64,000 nt of DNA from Rhodanobacteraceae bacterium ZG21-1 (GCA_021390615.1 JAJEJU010000024.1:1922001-1986000); one strand, 5' to 3'; shown: positions 26,029 to 35,398, counted from the first letter of the stretch. The notes: generated by a model from the letters alone, not told the origin. Numbers and translations are program-made.

Positions 26029-28125
26029 ATGTTCGAAGGATTGCGCTTCAATCATTGGAAAACGGCCCAGGACGACAGCGGCATCGTCGTGCTCACGCTC
26101 GACCGCGACGCCAGCAGCGTCAACGCGATTTCCCGCGCGGTGCTGGACGAACTCGGCCAGATCGTCGAGCGCCTGGCGATCGAGAAGCCGGCGGGCGTGA
26201 TTATCCACTCGGCCAAATCTTCCGGTTTTGCGGTGGGCGCCGACATCAAGGAATTCGTCGAGTACGCCAAGCAGGGCAGCGTGCTGGAGAACATCGAGAA
26301 CGGCCAGCGCGTCTACGAGGCACTGGCTCGACTGCCCTGCCCGACCATCGCCGCGGTGCACGGCGCCTGCATGGGCGGTGGCACCGAACTGATTCTGGCC
26401 TGCCGTCAGCGCATTGCCGCCGATGACGACAAGACCCGCATCGGCCTGCCCGAAGTCATGCTCGGCATCCATCCCGGCTGGGGCGGCACCGCCAGGCTGC
26501 CGCGCTTGATCGGCGCGACTGACGCCCTGCCGATCATGTTGACCGGCAGAGCGCTGTCCGCGAAGCGCGCGCTGTCGCTCGGCGTGGTCGACCGTCTGGC
26601 CCGCCCTGACGAACTGCTGGCGGAGGCGCGACATCTGTTGCGCCGCCCGCAGGCGCGGCCGCTGTCCCGACGCGCCAAGGCCTGGGCGACCAACCTGTGG
26701 CCGGTACGGCAGATTCTTGCGCCGATGGTGCTCAAGCAGACCGCGGCCAAGGTGCGCAAGGAACACTACCCTGCCCCGTTCGCGATGATCTCGGTGTGGC
26801 AACGCGGTGGCGCCAGCATCCAGCAGCGCCTGAAGCTGGAGGCGCGCTCGGTGGCGAAGCTGGCGCAGACCAGCACCGCACAGAACCTGATCCGCATCTT
26901 CTTCCTGCAGGAACGCCTGAAGAACCAGGGCGGCGGCACCCCGCACGGCATCGAGCACGTGCACGTGGTCGGCGCAGGCGTGATGGGCGGCGACATTGCC
27001 GCGTGGAGCGCCTTCAAGGGCTTCCAGGTCACCTTGCAGGACCGCGAGATGAAGTACATCCAGCCGGCACTGGATCGCGCCCGCCAGCTGTACGAAAAGA
27101 AATTGAAATCGTCGGAGAAAGTCGAGCAGGCCATGCGCCGCTTGCGTGCCGACGTCGAGGGCAAGGGTGTCGAGGCCGCCGACCTGGCAATCGAGGCGAT
27201 CTACGAAAATCCCCAGGCCAAGCGCGACCTCTATGCGGTCATCGAGCCGCAGTTCCAGGCCGACGAAATCCTGGCGACGAATACCTCGAGCATTCCGCTG
27301 GACGAGTTGCGCAAGGACTTGAAGGCGCCCCAGCGCTTCCTCGGCCTGCACTTCTTCAACCCGGTGGCGCAGATGCCGCTGGTCGAGGTGGTCCGGCACG
27401 ACCAGTTGGATCCGGCCATCGAGAAGCGCGCGCTGGCCTTCTGCAAGGCGATCGGCAAACTGCCGGTGGCGGTCAAGGGCACGCCAGGCTTCCTGGTCAA
27501 CCGCATCCTGATGCCTTATCTGCTGGAGTCCATGCGGCTGTTCGGCGAAGGCGTGCCTGGTCCGGTGCTGGATCGCGAAGCGAAGAAGTTCGGCATGCCG
27601 ATGGGGCCGATCGAACTGGCCGACACCGTCGGACTGGACGTGTGCGCCTCGGTAGGCAAGGAGCTGGCGCCGTTCCTCGGTCTCGAAGTGCCGCAAGGCC
27701 TCGAAGACAAGCTCGAGGCCGGCAAGCGCGGCAAGAAAGACGGCCAGGGCATCTATACCTGGCATGAAGGCAAGCCGCAGAAACCGGAGGTCGATCCGGA
27801 CTACGCCGTGCCGGCCGATCTGCAGGACCGCATGATCCTGCCGATGGTCAACGAAGCGGTGGCTTGCCTGGCTGATGGCGTGGTCGACGATGCCGACCTG
27901 CTCGATGCCGGCGTGATCTTCGGCACCGGCTTCGCGCCGTTCCGCGGCGGTCCGCTGCAGTACGCGCGCAGCGAGGGGCCGGATACGGTGAAGCAGCGCC
28001 TGGAAGCCCTGGCCAGCCGCTACGGCAGCCGTTTCGCGCCCAAGCAGGGCTGGGATCATCCGTCGCTGCGCCGCGGCGCCGAAGTCACCGTGGAAGCCCT
28101 GGCCCCGCGCGACAGCGACGCATGA
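26029..28125 (+). CDS. Multifunctional enoyl-CoA hydratase / 3-hydroxyacyl-CoA dehydrogenase (FadB/FadJ type)
   Basis: The alpha chain of the beta-oxidation complex, 698 residues. The crotonase domain (1-190) has VGADIKEF, CMGGGTELILACR and GLPEVMLGIHPGWGG, supplying both catalytic glutamates. After a linker, the NAD-binding domain starts with HVVGAGVMGGDIA (about 316) and has the dehydrogenase motif LHFFNPVAQMPLVEVV with its histidine. The C-terminal domain ends with GFAPFRGGPLQYA. The chain hydrates enoyl-CoA and oxidises 3-hydroxyacyl-CoA; a thiolase partner is not adjacent. It overlaps the next gene by four bases. The TetR-fadL pair at 38-40 kb is a likely part of the same regulon, by inference. 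Confidence 0.92.
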   Translation: MFEGLRFNHWKTAQDDSGIVVLTLDRDASSVNAISRAVLDELGQIVERLAIEKPAGVIIHSAKSSGFAVGADIKEFVEYAKQGSVLENIENGQRVYEALARLPCPTIAAVHGACMGGGTELILACRQRIAADDDKTRIGLPEVMLGIHPGWGGTARLPRLIGATDALPIMLTGRALSAKRALSLGVVDRLARPDELLAEARHLLRRPQARPLSRRAKAWATNLWPVRQILAPMVLKQTAAKVRKEHYPAPFAMISVWQRGGASIQQRLKLEARSVAKLAQTSTAQNLIRIFFLQERLKNQGGGTPHGIEHVHVVGAGVMGGDIAAWSAFKGFQVTLQDREMKYIQPALDRARQLYEKKLKSSEKVEQAMRRLRADVEGKGVEAADLAIEAIYENPQAKRDLYAVIEPQFQADEILATNTSSIPLDELRKDLKAPQRFLGLHFFNPVAQMPLVEVVRHDQLDPAIEKRALAFCKAIGKLPVAVKGTPGFLVNRILMPYLLESMRLFGEGVPGPVLDREAKKFGMPMGPIELADTVGLDVCASVGKELAPFLGLEVPQGLEDKLEAGKRGKKDGQGIYTWHEGKPQKPEVDPDYAVPADLQDRMILPMVNEAVACLADGVVDDADLLDAGVIFGTGFAPFRGGPLQYARSEGPDTVKQRLEALASRYGSRFAPKQGWDHPSLRRGAEVTVEALAPRDSDA

Positions 28126-28523
28126 GCACGGCCGCTCAACCGCTCGATCTGCGCACGGTCGAGCTCAAGGCCTACGTGCCGGCGAAGGATTTCGAGCGCT
28201 CGAAATCCTTCTACCGGGAGCTGGGCTTCACGCTGGCCTGGGACTCCGCCGAACTGGCCTGCCTGCACGCCGGCGCGACCAGCTTCCTGCTGCAGAATTT
28301 CTATGCGAAGGAACTGGCAGAAAATTTCATGATGCATCTGCTGGTCGAAAATGCAGACAGCTGGTGGCAGCAGGTCGAGGCGGCCCAGCTCGCGGCCAGA
28401 TACGGCGTGCACACTGCACCGCCCGAGGACCGGTCGTGGGGCATGCGCGACTTCACGCTCGAAGATCCCAGCGGCGTGCTCTGGCGCATCGGGCACCCAC
28501 TTCAGGCACCGGCGTCAGCCTGA
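28122..28523 (+). CDS. VOC (glyoxalase/bleomycin-resistance fold) protein
   Basis: A 133-residue single-module VOC protein. It starts with VELKAYVPAKDFERSKSFYRELGF, has an internal FLLQNFYAKELAENFMMH and ends with DFTLEDPSGVLWRIGHP, the usual arrangement in which His and Glu bind metal; here the final acidic ligand position is replaced by W-R-I, so metal binding is uncertain. ATGA overlap with the fad gene suggests coupling. Substrate unknown. Confidence 0.8.
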   Translation: MSTAAQPLDLRTVELKAYVPAKDFERSKSFYRELGFTLAWDSAELACLHAGATSFLLQNFYAKELAENFMMHLLVENADSWWQQVEAAQLAARYGVHTAPPEDRSWGMRDFTLEDPSGVLWRIGHPLQAPASA

Positions 28524-28541
28524 CGCGCCCACCGGCACCGC

Positions 28542-29138
28542 TCACCAGACCAGATCGTCCGGCACGCCATCCTCGCCGATGCCGCTGGTCGCGCCGGGCT
28601 CGACCAGCAGGGCGATCTGTCCCGCATCGATCTCGCGCAGCTGGTCGACGACCTCGCGGCGGACCAGCAGATAGCGCCCACCCTGCTGCACCACGCCCAG
28701 CTCGCCGGCATTCAAGGCACGCAGCTGGGCGGCATCGACATGCACGCGGCGGATCTTGCCGCCGTATTCAAAATGCCGCACCAGCTCGGCCTCGGCCAGA
28801 TTCAGCGCCTGTCCCTGCAGCAGCTGCTGCACCTTGGCCTTGCGCTCGCGCTTGATCCGCGCCTGCTCGGCGGCTTCGTGCTCCGCCCGCTTGCGCTCCT
28901 GCGCCTCGGTCTGCGCGCGCAAGGCATAGGCCTTGGCCAGATCGATCTCCTGGCGGCCCTGGTTCGGACGCTGCGCCGGCTTGCCGTGGCCGCCAGCACC
29001 CGGCTTGCGTTGGGGCGCCGGGCTATCTTTGCGCGGCGCACGCGTCGCGGCGGACTCCGCCGCCTTGGTGCGCTTCTCGTCGCGCACCTGTTGGACGATG
29101 CCGCTCTTCAGCAGGAGGTCGCGCAGTGAATCAGCCAT
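28542..29138 (-). CDS. DUF2058 (YaiL-type) protein
   Basis: A 198-residue protein of the DUF2058 family, function unknown. It opens with MADSLRDLLLKSGIV, has a basic low-complexity region (about 25-65) and a long charged helix rich in Lys/Arg/Glu/Ala (about 65-105). The globular C-terminal half contains HFEYGGKIRRVHVD and YLLVRREVVDQLREID. A predicted coiled coil with basic linker suggests RNA or ribosome contact, which is only inference. It runs convergent with the VOC gene, 18 bases apart. Confidence 0.85.
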   Translation of the reverse strand: MADSLRDLLLKSGIVQQVRDEKRTKAAESAATRAPRKDSPAPQRKPGAGGHGKPAQRPNQGRQEIDLAKAYALRAQTEAQERKRAEHEAAEQARIKRERKAKVQQLLQGQALNLAEAELVRHFEYGGKIRRVHVDAAQLRALNAGELGVVQQGGRYLLVRREVVDQLREIDAGQIALLVEPGATSGIGEDGVPDDLVW

Positions 29139-29168
29139 GATCGTGTCGATATCGATGAAGCGAAATAA

Positions 29169-29384
29169 TTAGTAATGCGGCGGCGGCGGTTCGCTTTGCG
29201 GATCGTGCCCGGGCGTCAGCCGCATGGTGGACAGCTCGTTGCGCAGCTCGCGCACCAGTTGCTCCAGCGTGGCCACCCGCATCGCCTGGTCTGCATCGGC
29301 CGCCCCCAACGCCTGCACGGCATCGTCGAGGAAGGTCAGCTTGACCTCCAGCTCGGTCAGGCGCTGCTCGAACCCTGAGCTCAT
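29169..29384 (-). CDS. slyX: SlyX family protein
   Basis: A 71-residue coiled-coil protein of the SlyX family. Heptad-like spacing is clear in [20 protein letters not shown] and [14 protein letters not shown], and the tail ends in the family's Pro/His-rich PPPPHY. Function is unknown. Its ATG overlaps the ugd stop by four bases, so it is probably co-translated with ugd, although their roles are not known to be linked. Confidence 0.88.
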   Translation of the reverse strand: MSSGFEQRLTELEVKLTFLDDAVQALGAADADQAMRVATLEQLVRELRNELSTMRLTPGHDPQSEPPPPHY

Positions 29385-30724
29385 GTGCGAGTCGCCAGGC
29401 TGCGTCCGCGGCCGATCCCATAATAGGCCAAGCCGGCCTCTTCCACCGCGTCGGGTTCGTACAGGTTGCGGCCATCGAAGATTGCCGGCTCGGCCAGCAC
29501 GGCGCGGATGCGGCCGAAGTCGGGACTGCGAAATGCCTTCCACTCCGTCACGATGGCCAGCACGTCCGCTCCCTCGAGAGCCTGATAGGCGCCTTCGCAA
29601 AGCACCAGATCGGCGCGCTCGCCATAGATACGGCGCGTCTCTTCGCGCGCCTCGGGATCGAACGCGCGCACTCGCGCGCCGGCCTGCCACAGCGCTTCCA
29701 TCAGCTGGCGACTGGACGCCTCGCGCATGTCGTCGGTGTTCGGCTTGAAGGCCAGCCCCCACAGCGCGATGGTCTTGCCCTCGAGGTGGCCGCCGAAGTG
29801 CCGCTCGATCAGCTCGAACAGCTTCAGCTTCTGGCGCTGGTTCACCGCCTCGACCGCGCCGAGCAGGCTCGCTTCGTAGCCGACCCCGCGCGCGGTGCGC
29901 TCCAGCGCCTGCACGTCCTTGGGGAAACACGAGCCGCCGTAGCCGGCGCCCGGATAGATGAAGTGATAGCCGATGCGCGGATCCGAACCGATGCCCTGGC
30001 GCACCAGCTCCACGTCCGCACCCACCCGCTCGGCGATGTTGGCGATCTCGTTCATGAAGCTGATCTTGGTGGCCAGCATCGCGTTGGCCGCGTACTTGGT
30101 CAGCTCGGCCGAGCGCTCGTCCATCACCACGGTGCGCTCGTGATTGCGGTTGAACGGCGCGTAGAGCTTGCGCAGCACTGCGATGGCGCGCTCGCTGGAA
30201 CTACCGATGATGATGCGATCGGGGCGCAGGCAATCCTCCACCGCATCACCTTCCTTGAGGAATTCCGGATTGGAGACCACGTCGAATTCCACCGCTGCGC
30301 CACGCGCAGCCAGCTCGGCCGCTACCGCCGCGCGCACGCGATCGGCGGTGCCCACCGGCACGGTCGACTTGTTCACGATCACGGTGTAGCGATCCATGTG
30401 GCGGCCGACCGTGCGCGCGACTGCAAGCACATAGCTTAGATCGGCACTGCCGTCCTCGTCCGGCGGCGTGCCCACCGCGATGAAGACTGCCTGGCCGTGC
30501 GCGATGGCCGGCGCCGGATCGGTGGTGAAATCGAGCTGGCCGCTGGCGTGATTGCGCCTGACGATCGGCTCCAGACCGGGCTCGTAGATCGGAATCTCGC
30601 CGCGTTTCAGGCGCTCGACCTTGGCGGCATCGATATCGACGCAGACCACGTGATTGCCCATTTCGGCCAGGCAGGCGCCGGTGACCAGACCTACGTAACC
30701 GGTGCCGAAGATGGTGACCTTCAT
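29381..30724 (-). CDS. ugd: UDP-glucose 6-dehydrogenase
   Basis: An NAD-dependent enzyme of 447 residues that oxidises UDP-glucose to UDP-glucuronate for exopolysaccharide or lipid A sugars. The Rossmann motif [19 protein letters not shown] is at 4-22, and the catalytic cysteine is in [27 protein letters not shown] and [11 protein letters not shown] are further family signatures, and the C-terminal domain has [16 protein letters not shown]. Its leader is separated from the FKBP gene by a terminator. No capsule cluster is adjacent. Confidence 0.96.
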   Translation of the reverse strand: MKVTIFGTGYVGLVTGACLAEMGNHVVCVDIDAAKVERLKRGEIPIYEPGLEPIVRRNHASGQLDFTTDPAPAIAHGQAVFIAVGTPPDEDGSADLSYVLAVARTVGRHMDRYTVIVNKSTVPVGTADRVRAAVAAELAARGAAVEFDVVSNPEFLKEGDAVEDCLRPDRIIIGSSSERAIAVLRKLYAPFNRNHERTVVMDERSAELTKYAANAMLATKISFMNEIANIAERVGADVELVRQGIGSDPRIGYHFIYPGAGYGGSCFPKDVQALERTARGVGYEASLLGAVEAVNQRQKLKLFELIERHFGGHLEGKTIALWGLAFKPNTDDMREASSRQLMEALWQAGARVRAFDPEAREETRRIYGERADLVLCEGAYQALEGADVLAIVTEWKAFRSPDFGRIRAVLAEPAIFDGRNLYEPDAVEEAGLAYYGIGRGRSLATRT

Positions 30725-30803
30725 GGTGTAACGGTTCCTGCAGGCGACAGCCGCCTATTCTAGCGAAGCATGGGCGCGCGGAGCGACCGCAGCGCCTTCA
30801 AAC

Positions 30804-30835
30804 GAAAGGGGCGCGAATCGCTTCGCGCCCCTTTC
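30804..30835 (-). terminator. Strong hairpin, likely terminator between the FKBP and ugd genes
   Basis: A perfect 14-bp stem (GAAAGGGGCGCGAA paired with TTCGCGCCCCTTTC) around a TCGC loop. It lies 22 bases after the FKBP stop. The T-run on either strand is short (TTTC), so it may act as an mRNA stabiliser or a bidirectional terminator; no gene to its left points at it. Confidence 0.7.
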
Positions 30836-30857
30836 TCAACTGCTGGCGCTGGCCGTA

Positions 30858-31625
30858 TCAGTTGGCCTGCGAGCTCGAGCCCGACGCGCTGCCGGCGGCA
30901 GTCTTGACTAGGGTCACGTCGAAGATCAGCGTGGCGTTCGGCGGCATCGGGCTGCCCTGCGGCGGCTGCGCGCCGTAGGCCAGGTTCGCCGGGATCACGA
31001 ACTTGTAATGACCACCCACCTGCATCAGCTGCAGGCCTTCCTTGAAGCCCGGGATCACGCCGGACAGCGGGATCGTGGCCGCACCCGGCGGGTTGTGCTT
31101 CGACGAGTCGTCGAACACTTCGCCGTTGGTGAAGCTGCCGGTGTAGTTGATGGTGACCGTGTCGTTCGGACCCGGGCGAGCGCCGGTGCCCTGGGTGACG
31201 ACCTGGTACTGCAGGCCGGAAGCGGTGGTCTTCACGCCCGGCTCGGCCTTGTTCTTGGCCAGATAGGCATCACCGTCGGCCTTGAACTTGGCGGCGACCT
31301 GGTCGTACTGGGCCTTCGCCTTGGCTTCGACGCTGGCCATGAAGGGCCGCATGACGGCTTCAGCCTCGGTGGGAGTCATGTTCGGCTTGACGCCGGACAG
31401 CGCTTCCTGCACGGCCTTGGCGGTGGCGGCCGGATCGACCGATTCGCGCATGGCAGCGGGCATCGAACCGACCAGCTGGTAGCCGACGATGTAGCTGGCC
31501 TTGGCCTTGTCGACCGTGCCGCCGCTGGCACCGGCCTTGGAGGCCTGAGCCTGCACGCCTGCCGTCATGCCCAACGCGGCAGCCATGGTGGCCGCGATCA
31601 GCGCGGGACGCAGAATTTGCTTCAT
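30858..31625 (-). CDS. FKBP-type peptidyl-prolyl isomerase, exported
   Basis: A 255-residue periplasmic isomerase of the FkpA/Mip type. A signal peptide (1-27, cut near VQAQA) is followed by a helical dimerisation region (about 38-125) and a C-terminal FKBP domain (about 132-240) with GLQYQVVTQGTG, VTINYTGSFTNGEVFDDS, VIPGFKEGLQLM and IPANLAYGAQ. The C-terminal tail is Ser/Ala-rich. It catalyses proline isomerisation and acts as a chaperone for exported proteins. The start has AGGGAG eight bases upstream. Confidence 0.93.
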   Translation of the reverse strand: MKQILRPALIAATMAAALGMTAGVQAQASKAGASGGTVDKAKASYIVGYQLVGSMPAAMRESVDPAATAKAVQEALSGVKPNMTPTEAEAVMRPFMASVEAKAKAQYDQVAAKFKADGDAYLAKNKAEPGVKTTASGLQYQVVTQGTGARPGPNDTVTINYTGSFTNGEVFDDSSKHNPPGAATIPLSGVIPGFKEGLQLMQVGGHYKFVIPANLAYGAQPPQGSPMPPNATLIFDVTLVKTAAGSASGSSSQAN

Positions 31626-31778
31626 TCGAAACTCCCTCGTGTGTATATGTGCCGGCGTGCTGGCCGGGCCTCCCCAATGGAGGCAGGTTAAGCATTGTGC
31701 GGTGCTTGCGCGGTGCTTGCAATGATACGGTGCCTGGGACCGACAGGATTTATAAAGGTTCCACGGCCGCGAAAATGC

Positions 31779-33548
31779 CTAGTGTCGCTCATCCGTGGGC
31801 GGCGGCGCAGGCTTGTCGATGGTCTCTTTCAACGCCGCCTGCAGCCGCGCGTGCACCTGCACGAGGCCGCGCCAGAGCACCACCGCCAGCACCACGCCGG
31901 CCACCAGCAGGGACAGCGCGACCCCCAGCGGCGGCAGGATGGCCGAGCCCAGCGCGCTGACCATGGCCGCCAGCGCCAGCAGGGTCGCCAAAGGAATCAA
32001 GCGCGCGAGTATCTGCCGAATCGGCTGGGTATAGGCGCCCACGTGGCGCTCGCGGATGCCCAGCTCGGCCAGCAGCATGCCCAGCGCCTCCGCCTTGCGA
32101 TACACCGCGATCAACAGCGGCAGCGAAAGAAATAGCGCGCAAGCCCAGATCAGCGAATGGCGCAGGTCGCGCCCGATACCCAGCGTGCTGAACCATTGCC
32201 AGTTGTGCGCGTTGACGTAGGCGCCGATGACGAACAAGGTGATCACCAGCATCACGTTCACCGCGATGTGCCATAGCAGGCGGCGCAGCATGGCGGCGAT
32301 CACGGCGTTGTCGTCGACCGGCTTGAGGCTTTCCAGCCAGCCCGTGTAGCTGTGCACCAGCAGTTGCAGCGGGCGCGGCGTCATCCGGCGCAGCCCGTTG
32401 GCAGCGCGATCGGCCGAGCGCACCAAGTATGGCGAGGCCGCCATGCACAGCACCGAGACCGCGACGGCGATCGGATAGATGAAATCGCTGATCACCCCCA
32501 GCGAAAGCCCCAGGGTGGCGATCACGAACGAGAACTCGCCGATCTGGGCCATGCTCAGGCCCACGCGCAAGGCCGTGCGCGCATCGTGCCCGACGAAGAA
32601 CACGCCCGCACCGCAGATAAGGCTCTTGCCCAGCATCACCACCGCCGTGATGGCCAAGGCAGGCAGCGCATACTGCAGCAGCATCGCTGGATCGATCTTC
32701 AGGCCGATGGCCACGAAGAACAGCGCCGCGAACATGTCGCGCAGCGGTTCGACCAGATGGATCACGCGACCGGCCTGTCGCGCCTCGGCGACCACCGCGC
32801 CCGCCAGGAAAGCGCCGAGCGCCACGCTGAAGCCGAGCCAGGCGGCCAGCAGGCTGGCGCCGAAACAGATGCCCAAGGCACTGACCAGCAAGGTCTCGTC
32901 GCGCTGAAAGCCGGCCACGTAGTCGACCAGACGTGGCAGCAGCAGCAAGCCGATGATCATGCCGGCCACCACGAAGAGACCCAGGTGTCCGACCAGGCTG
33001 AGTGCCGTATCCGCCTGCACCGCACCGCCGATCGCCACGGCGCTCAGCAAGGTCAGGATGACGATGGTGAGCATGTCTTCGGCCACCAGCAGGCCCACCA
33101 CCAGCCGCGCGAACGGATGTCGCCGCAGTCCGCTTTCCGCCAGCGTACGGGTGGCCACCATGGTCGACGACAGCGCCATGATCGCGCCTAAAAACAAGGC
33201 ATCCAGGCTCTTCCAGCCGAAAGCGCCGCCCAGCACATAGCCGAGGCCGAACACCAGGCCCACTTCGGCCACCGCGACCACCAGCATGGCGATGCCGACC
33301 TGGCGCAGCTTGCGCACGCTGAACTCCAGGCCCAGGGTGAACATCAGCAGCACCACGCCGAGATTGGAGATGTCGTCGATGGTGCGTTGATCGGTGATCA
33401 GCAACCCTGGCGTGTGCGGCCCGATCAGCACGCCGGCCAGGATGTAGCCCAGCAATACCGGCTGGCGCAGTCGCTGGAACAGCACCGTGGTGGCTCCTGC
33501 CACCATCATCACGATCGCCAGGTCACGGATGAAGCCGATGTCGTGCAT
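31779..33548 (-). CDS. CPA2 cation/proton antiporter, KefB/YbaL-like without NAD-binding domain
   Basis: A 589-residue membrane protein. The first about 390 residues match the monovalent cation:proton antiporter-2 family, with GYILAGVLIGPHTPG, LLMFTLGLEFS, MALSSTMVATRTLAESG and ALGAFLAGAVVAEA, in about twelve helices. Instead of the RCK/TrkA-N domain common in KefB and YbaL, the C-terminal 200 residues contain further helices (HIAVNVMLVITLFVIGAYV, LIWACALFLSLPLLIAVY, VALSLLVAGVVLAVVLW) and a charged tail. Potassium or sodium exchange is likely but the ion is not readable. No partner subunit is adjacent. Confidence 0.88.
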   Translation of the reverse strand: MHDIGFIRDLAIVMMVAGATTVLFQRLRQPVLLGYILAGVLIGPHTPGLLITDQRTIDDISNLGVVLLMFTLGLEFSVRKLRQVGIAMLVVAVAEVGLVFGLGYVLGGAFGWKSLDALFLGAIMALSSTMVATRTLAESGLRRHPFARLVVGLLVAEDMLTIVILTLLSAVAIGGAVQADTALSLVGHLGLFVVAGMIIGLLLLPRLVDYVAGFQRDETLLVSALGICFGASLLAAWLGFSVALGAFLAGAVVAEARQAGRVIHLVEPLRDMFAALFFVAIGLKIDPAMLLQYALPALAITAVVMLGKSLICGAGVFFVGHDARTALRVGLSMAQIGEFSFVIATLGLSLGVISDFIYPIAVAVSVLCMAASPYLVRSADRAANGLRRMTPRPLQLLVHSYTGWLESLKPVDDNAVIAAMLRRLLWHIAVNVMLVITLFVIGAYVNAHNWQWFSTLGIGRDLRHSLIWACALFLSLPLLIAVYRKAEALGMLLAELGIRERHVGAYTQPIRQILARLIPLATLLALAAMVSALGSAILPPLGVALSLLVAGVVLAVVLWRGLVQVHARLQAALKETIDKPAPPPTDERH

Positions 33549-33672
33549 GCGCCTCTCGTTGCATTCCTTTCCGCATGCAGCTTACCCGCAGCATGCGTGA
33601 TCGCCACCTCGACGCGATGCACGCATGCTCGATGCACTGCGATGCGCGTGTAAAAATTTCTTCAGAAAATGC

Positions 33673-33701
33673 TTGACGAGATGTGAGACCGGGCCTATTC
33701 T
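33673..33701 (+). promoter_or_regulatory. Sigma-70 promoter of the tRNA cluster
   Basis: TTGACG (33673-33678) is followed after exactly 17 bases by TATTCT (33696-33701), with a GC-rich discriminator before tRNA-Ala at 33719. This is the clearest housekeeping promoter in the window and would serve all three tRNAs. Confidence 0.8.
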
Positions 33702-33718
33702 TTGCGGCTTCCAGCGGC

Positions 33719-33794
33719 GGGGCCATAGCTCAGCTGGGAGAGCGCCTGCATGGCATGCAGGAGGTCGGCGGTTCGATCCCGCCTGGCTCCACCA
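33719..33794 (+). tRNA. tRNA-Ala (GGC)
   Basis: A 76-base cloverleaf with acceptor GGGGCCA/TGGCTCC (one G-T pair), D-arm AGCTCAGCTGGGAGAGC, anticodon loop ATGGCAT giving anticodon GGC, and T-loop GTTCGATCC. CCA is encoded. Confidence 0.97.
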
Positions 33795-33805
33795 ACTCAG
33801 ATCAA

Positions 33806-33881
33806 GTCCCCATCGTCTAGAGGCCTAGGACATCACCCTTTCACGGTGGCGACCGGGGTTCGAATCCCCGTGGGGACGCCA
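33806..33881 (+). tRNA. tRNA-Glu (TTC)
   Basis: A 76-base cloverleaf beginning GTCCCCATCGTCTAGAGG, with anticodon TTC in CCCTTTCACGG and T-arm GGGTTCGAATCCC, ending GGGGACGCCA. It follows tRNA-Ala by 11 bases. CCA is encoded. Confidence 0.97.
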
Positions 33882-33943
33882 CTCTTCGGAGTGGCAATGG
33901 ATTCGAGGTTGTTAGGTTTGACGCTGGAAAGTTGCAACAACGC

Positions 33944-34020
33944 GGAGCGGTAGTTCAGTCGGTTAGAATGCTGGCCTGTCACGCCGGAGGTCGCGGGTTC
34001 GAGTCCCGTCCGCTCCGCCA
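33944..34020 (+). tRNA. tRNA-Asp (GTC)
   Basis: A 77-base cloverleaf starting GGAGCGGTAGTTCAGTCGG, with loop CTGTCAC giving anticodon GTC, T-arm CGGGTTCGAGTCCCG and encoded CCA. It is the last gene of the cluster, seven bases before a terminator. Confidence 0.97.
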
Positions 34021-34027
34021 ATCGCAG

Positions 34028-34051
34028 AAACCCGCCGCTGGCGGGTTTTTT
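34028..34051 (+). terminator. Terminator of the tRNA cluster
   Basis: Stem AAACCCGCC/GGCGGGTTT with a three-base loop and a run of six T (34046-34051), directly after tRNA-Asp. Confidence 0.88.
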
Positions 34052-34091
34052 CGTTTAGCCGTCCATATCGCGATGCACGCGGCGCCGCTCT

Positions 34092-34556
34092 TCAATCGGG
34101 CTGGCGTTCCAGCGTGCCGATGCCGTGCCCCTGCTCCGCGAGATATTCCAGCCAGCGCGACAGGAATCCATTCATGCGCAGGCGATGCTGCAAGACCGTA
34201 TGCGCCGGCGGAAATGGCCCGAGCACGTGCCACAGATGGCGTCCGGGATGGCAGTGCAAGGCTTCCGCCACGTGCGCGTCGGTGTAGACGCGCAGCTGCG
34301 CGGAGGGTGCGCGCTGCCCGGTATGCGCGTCGACGAAGCCGTAGGTGAGCTCAAGTTCCAACGTGTAGGGATGACATTCCTGCATGTGCAGGTGCACGTC
34401 GAGCCCATCGTCGACCGTCGAGAGATAGCGCCCAGGCGCGAGCTGCTGCGGCGCGAACAGACGCTGCAGACGATGATAGTTTTCCGCGTACAGCCCCATC
34501 AGGAAGCCGAAGCGACCGGGCAGCAAGGCGGAGCGACTGTCAAGCACGGCACTCAT
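34092..34556 (-). CDS. DUF1249 (YqiB-type) protein
   Basis: A 154-residue cytoplasmic protein matching DUF1249, function unknown. It starts with a short tail and then has LMGLYAENYHRLQRLF, VHLHMQECHPYTLELELTYGF and ARVYTDAHVAEAL-type sequence (LRVYTDAHVAEALHC), ending NGFLSRWLEYLAEQGHG. The family is common in gammaproteobacteria, often near lipid A or nudF genes in enterics. Here it is 26 bases upstream of the ppsR stop side, reading the same way as ppsR but after it. Confidence 0.85.
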   Translation of the reverse strand: MSAVLDSRSALLPGRFGFLMGLYAENYHRLQRLFAPQQLAPGRYLSTVDDGLDVHLHMQECHPYTLELELTYGFVDAHTGQRAPSAQLRVYTDAHVAEALHCHPGRHLWHVLGPFPPAHTVLQHRLRMNGFLSRWLEYLAEQGHGIGTLERQPD

Positions 34557-34582
34557 GGAGCGAGCTTACCTCCTGGCTGGGT

Positions 34583-35398
34583 TCAGAACATGGTCCGCTC
34601 GATACCGAAGCGGTCGAAAATCTTGCTGGCGATTTCCTCGATCGACACATGGGTGGTGTTCAGGCTGGGAATGCCGGCCTGACGCATCAGCCGGTCGGCC
34701 TGCTCCAGCTCCCACGTGCATTGTTTCAGCGTGGCGTAGCGGCTGCCTGGCTTGCGCTGCTCGCGGATCTGCGCCAGTCGCGAGGCATCGATGTTCAGGC
34801 CGTACAGCCGATGCTTGTAAGGCCGCAGCCGCACCGGCAGCTCCAGCTTATCGAGATCATCGTCGGTGAGCGGGTAATTGGCGGCGCGAACCCCATAATG
34901 CAAGGCCATGTAGAGGCAAGTGGGCGTCTTGCCCGAGCGCGATACGCCGACCAGGATCAGATCCGCCTGCGCATAGTCGACGTCCAGCCCGTCGTCGTGG
35001 GACAGCGCGTAATTGGTGGCGTTGATGCGCGCCTCGTATTTCTCGAAGTCGACCATGCCATGCGAGCGGTTGACCGCCCCCGAACGCTTGATCCCGAGCT
35101 CGTCCTCCAGCGTGCCGATGAAGGGCGCGAAGACATCCATCATCAGCGCGCCGCTGGCCGCGACGATCTCGCACAGCGAGCGGTCGGCCATGGTGTTCAC
35201 CACGATCGGCCGCTCGCCGGTCTGGGCGTAGTGCGTCTTGATCCGCAGGCTGGCTGCCTCGGCCTTCTGCGTGGTGTCCACGAACGGCAGCCGGTGCTTG
35301 TCGAAGCGCACCGCCTCGAACTGGGCCAGGATGCTGTTGCCGATCGTCTCCGCCGTAATACCAGTGGAATCGGAGATGAAAAAAACTGTTCGCTGCAT
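34583..35398 (-). CDS. ppsR: PEP synthase regulatory protein (kinase / pyrophosphorylase, DUF299)
   Basis: A bifunctional regulator of 271 residues that inactivates PEP synthase by ADP-dependent phosphorylation of a threonine and reactivates it by Pi-dependent removal. The start MQRTVFFISDSTGITAET and the P-loop GVSRSGKTPTCLYMAL (about 151-166) are diagnostic, and NTTHVSIEEIASKI is close to the C terminus. It is divergent from ppsA, its target, with 243 bases between the starts. The huge open frame covering this gene and the whole antisense strand of ppsA is an artefact; only the part from 35398 is coding. Confidence 0.95.
   Translation of the reverse strand: MQRTVFFISDSTGITAETIGNSILAQFEAVRFDKHRLPFVDTTQKAEAASLRIKTHYAQTGERPIVVNTMADRSLCEIVAASGALMMDVFAPFIGTLEDELGIKRSGAVNRSHGMVDFEKYEARINATNYALSHDDGLDVDYAQADLILVGVSRSGKTPTCLYMALHYGVRAANYPLTDDDLDKLELPVRLRPYKHRLYGLNIDASRLAQIREQRKPGSRYATLKQCTWELEQADRLMRQAGIPSLNTTHVSIEEIASKIFDRFGIERTMF

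Noticed and set aside
25999-28059. Long minus-strand frame opposite the fad gene
   Set aside because: Fully antisense to a well-supported enzyme; composition typical of an antisense shadow.
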